7,247 nt of DNA, from positions 1 to 7,247 of the forward strand of contig AASF01002153.1 in assembly GCA_000168735.1 (NCBI GenBank), in the 5' to 3' direction. This DNA comes from Candidatus Endoriftia persephone str. Hot96_1+Hot96_2 (GTDB taxonomy: Bacteria; Pseudomonadota; Gammaproteobacteria; Chromatiales; Chromatiaceae). A program made the translations under genes and the position numbers. This document shows, piece after piece, positions 7,232-7,247 of the stretch. The notes below the pieces were generated by a model. The model was given only the letters and a program-made list of their open reading frames with translations, did not search any database and was not told the origin of the DNA. Each line of letters opens with the position of its first letter. Within the stretch, counting starts at the first letter, position 1.

Positions 7232-7247
7232 AAGGGCGAATTCGTTA
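7232..7247. other. Probable cloning-vector remnant (TOPO/EcoRI flank)
   Basis: AAGGGCGAATTCGTTA matches, over its first 15 bases, the flank AAGGGCGAATTCGTT of pCR-TOPO vectors as I remember it, where AAGGG/CCCTT is the topoisomerase site and GAATTC the EcoRI site. RluB similarity stops exactly at its boundary: codons upstream of IPVGRLD read SPL instead of the conserved Arg-Trp. The genomic part starts at GATC (7228-7231). Confidence 0.8.

Noticed and set aside
1..7247. CRISPR array, insertion sequence, integron or prophage
   Set aside because: No regularly spaced repeats, transposase or integrase motifs, or terminal inverted repeats with target duplications were seen; the tRNA-Lys 3' end is not duplicated in the window.

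Overview
The window looks like one end of a draft contig from a gammaproteobacterium. The evidence is a tRNA-Lys(UUU) close to the enterobacterial one, an RluB-type pseudouridine synthase, a paired PAS/GGDEF/EAL and GAF/GGDEF c-di-GMP toolkit, and a two-domain periplasmic thioredoxin-fold protein of a type I associate with sulfur-oxidising lineages. The sulfur-oxidiser reading is inference. The genus cannot be read from the sequence.

Layout, left to right. Bases 1-696 (+) hold the 3' part of an Ala/Pro/Glu-rich protein with a 132-bp tandem repeat, a helical region and a Tyr-rich tail, followed by a perfect 14-bp hairpin (708-739). Bases 905-3293 (+) encode a membrane-anchored PAS-PAS-GGDEF-EAL protein with a degenerate GGDEF and a complete EAL set, so probably a c-di-GMP phosphodiesterase. 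Bases 3294-3608 contain no confident gene. tRNA-Lys (3609-3684, +) is followed by a strong hairpin. Bases 3762-4802 (-) encode an exported protein with two thioredoxin-fold domains (CPYC and CVAC after frame repair). A 309-bp divergent spacer carries what looks like a sigma-54 promoter with an IHF-like site and an upstream inverted repeat. It leads into an intact GAF-GGDEF diguanylate cyclase (5112-5981, +). Converging on it are an endonuclease III-like DNA glycosylase (5985-6644, -) and, upstream of that in the same transcription direction, the 3' part of rluB (6651-7231, -).

Two features dominate interpretation. First, nearly every protein gene is split by single-base insertions: about 5 insertions and 1 deletion in the EAL gene, about 9 in the thioredoxin gene, and 4 in rluB. 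Reading across them restores continuous conserved domains, with lengths divisible by three where I could count. This fits sequence error better than gene decay; only the tRNA and the diguanylate cyclase read cleanly. Second, the last 16 bases match the EcoRI/TOPO flank of common cloning vectors and interrupt rluB exactly there, so they are probably vector and not genome.

Functionally, the window pairs a probable c-di-GMP degrader with a probable synthase. The synthase has an apparent product-inhibition site and a possible sigma-54-controlled promoter. I found no CRISPR array, insertion sequence or clear novel multigene system.
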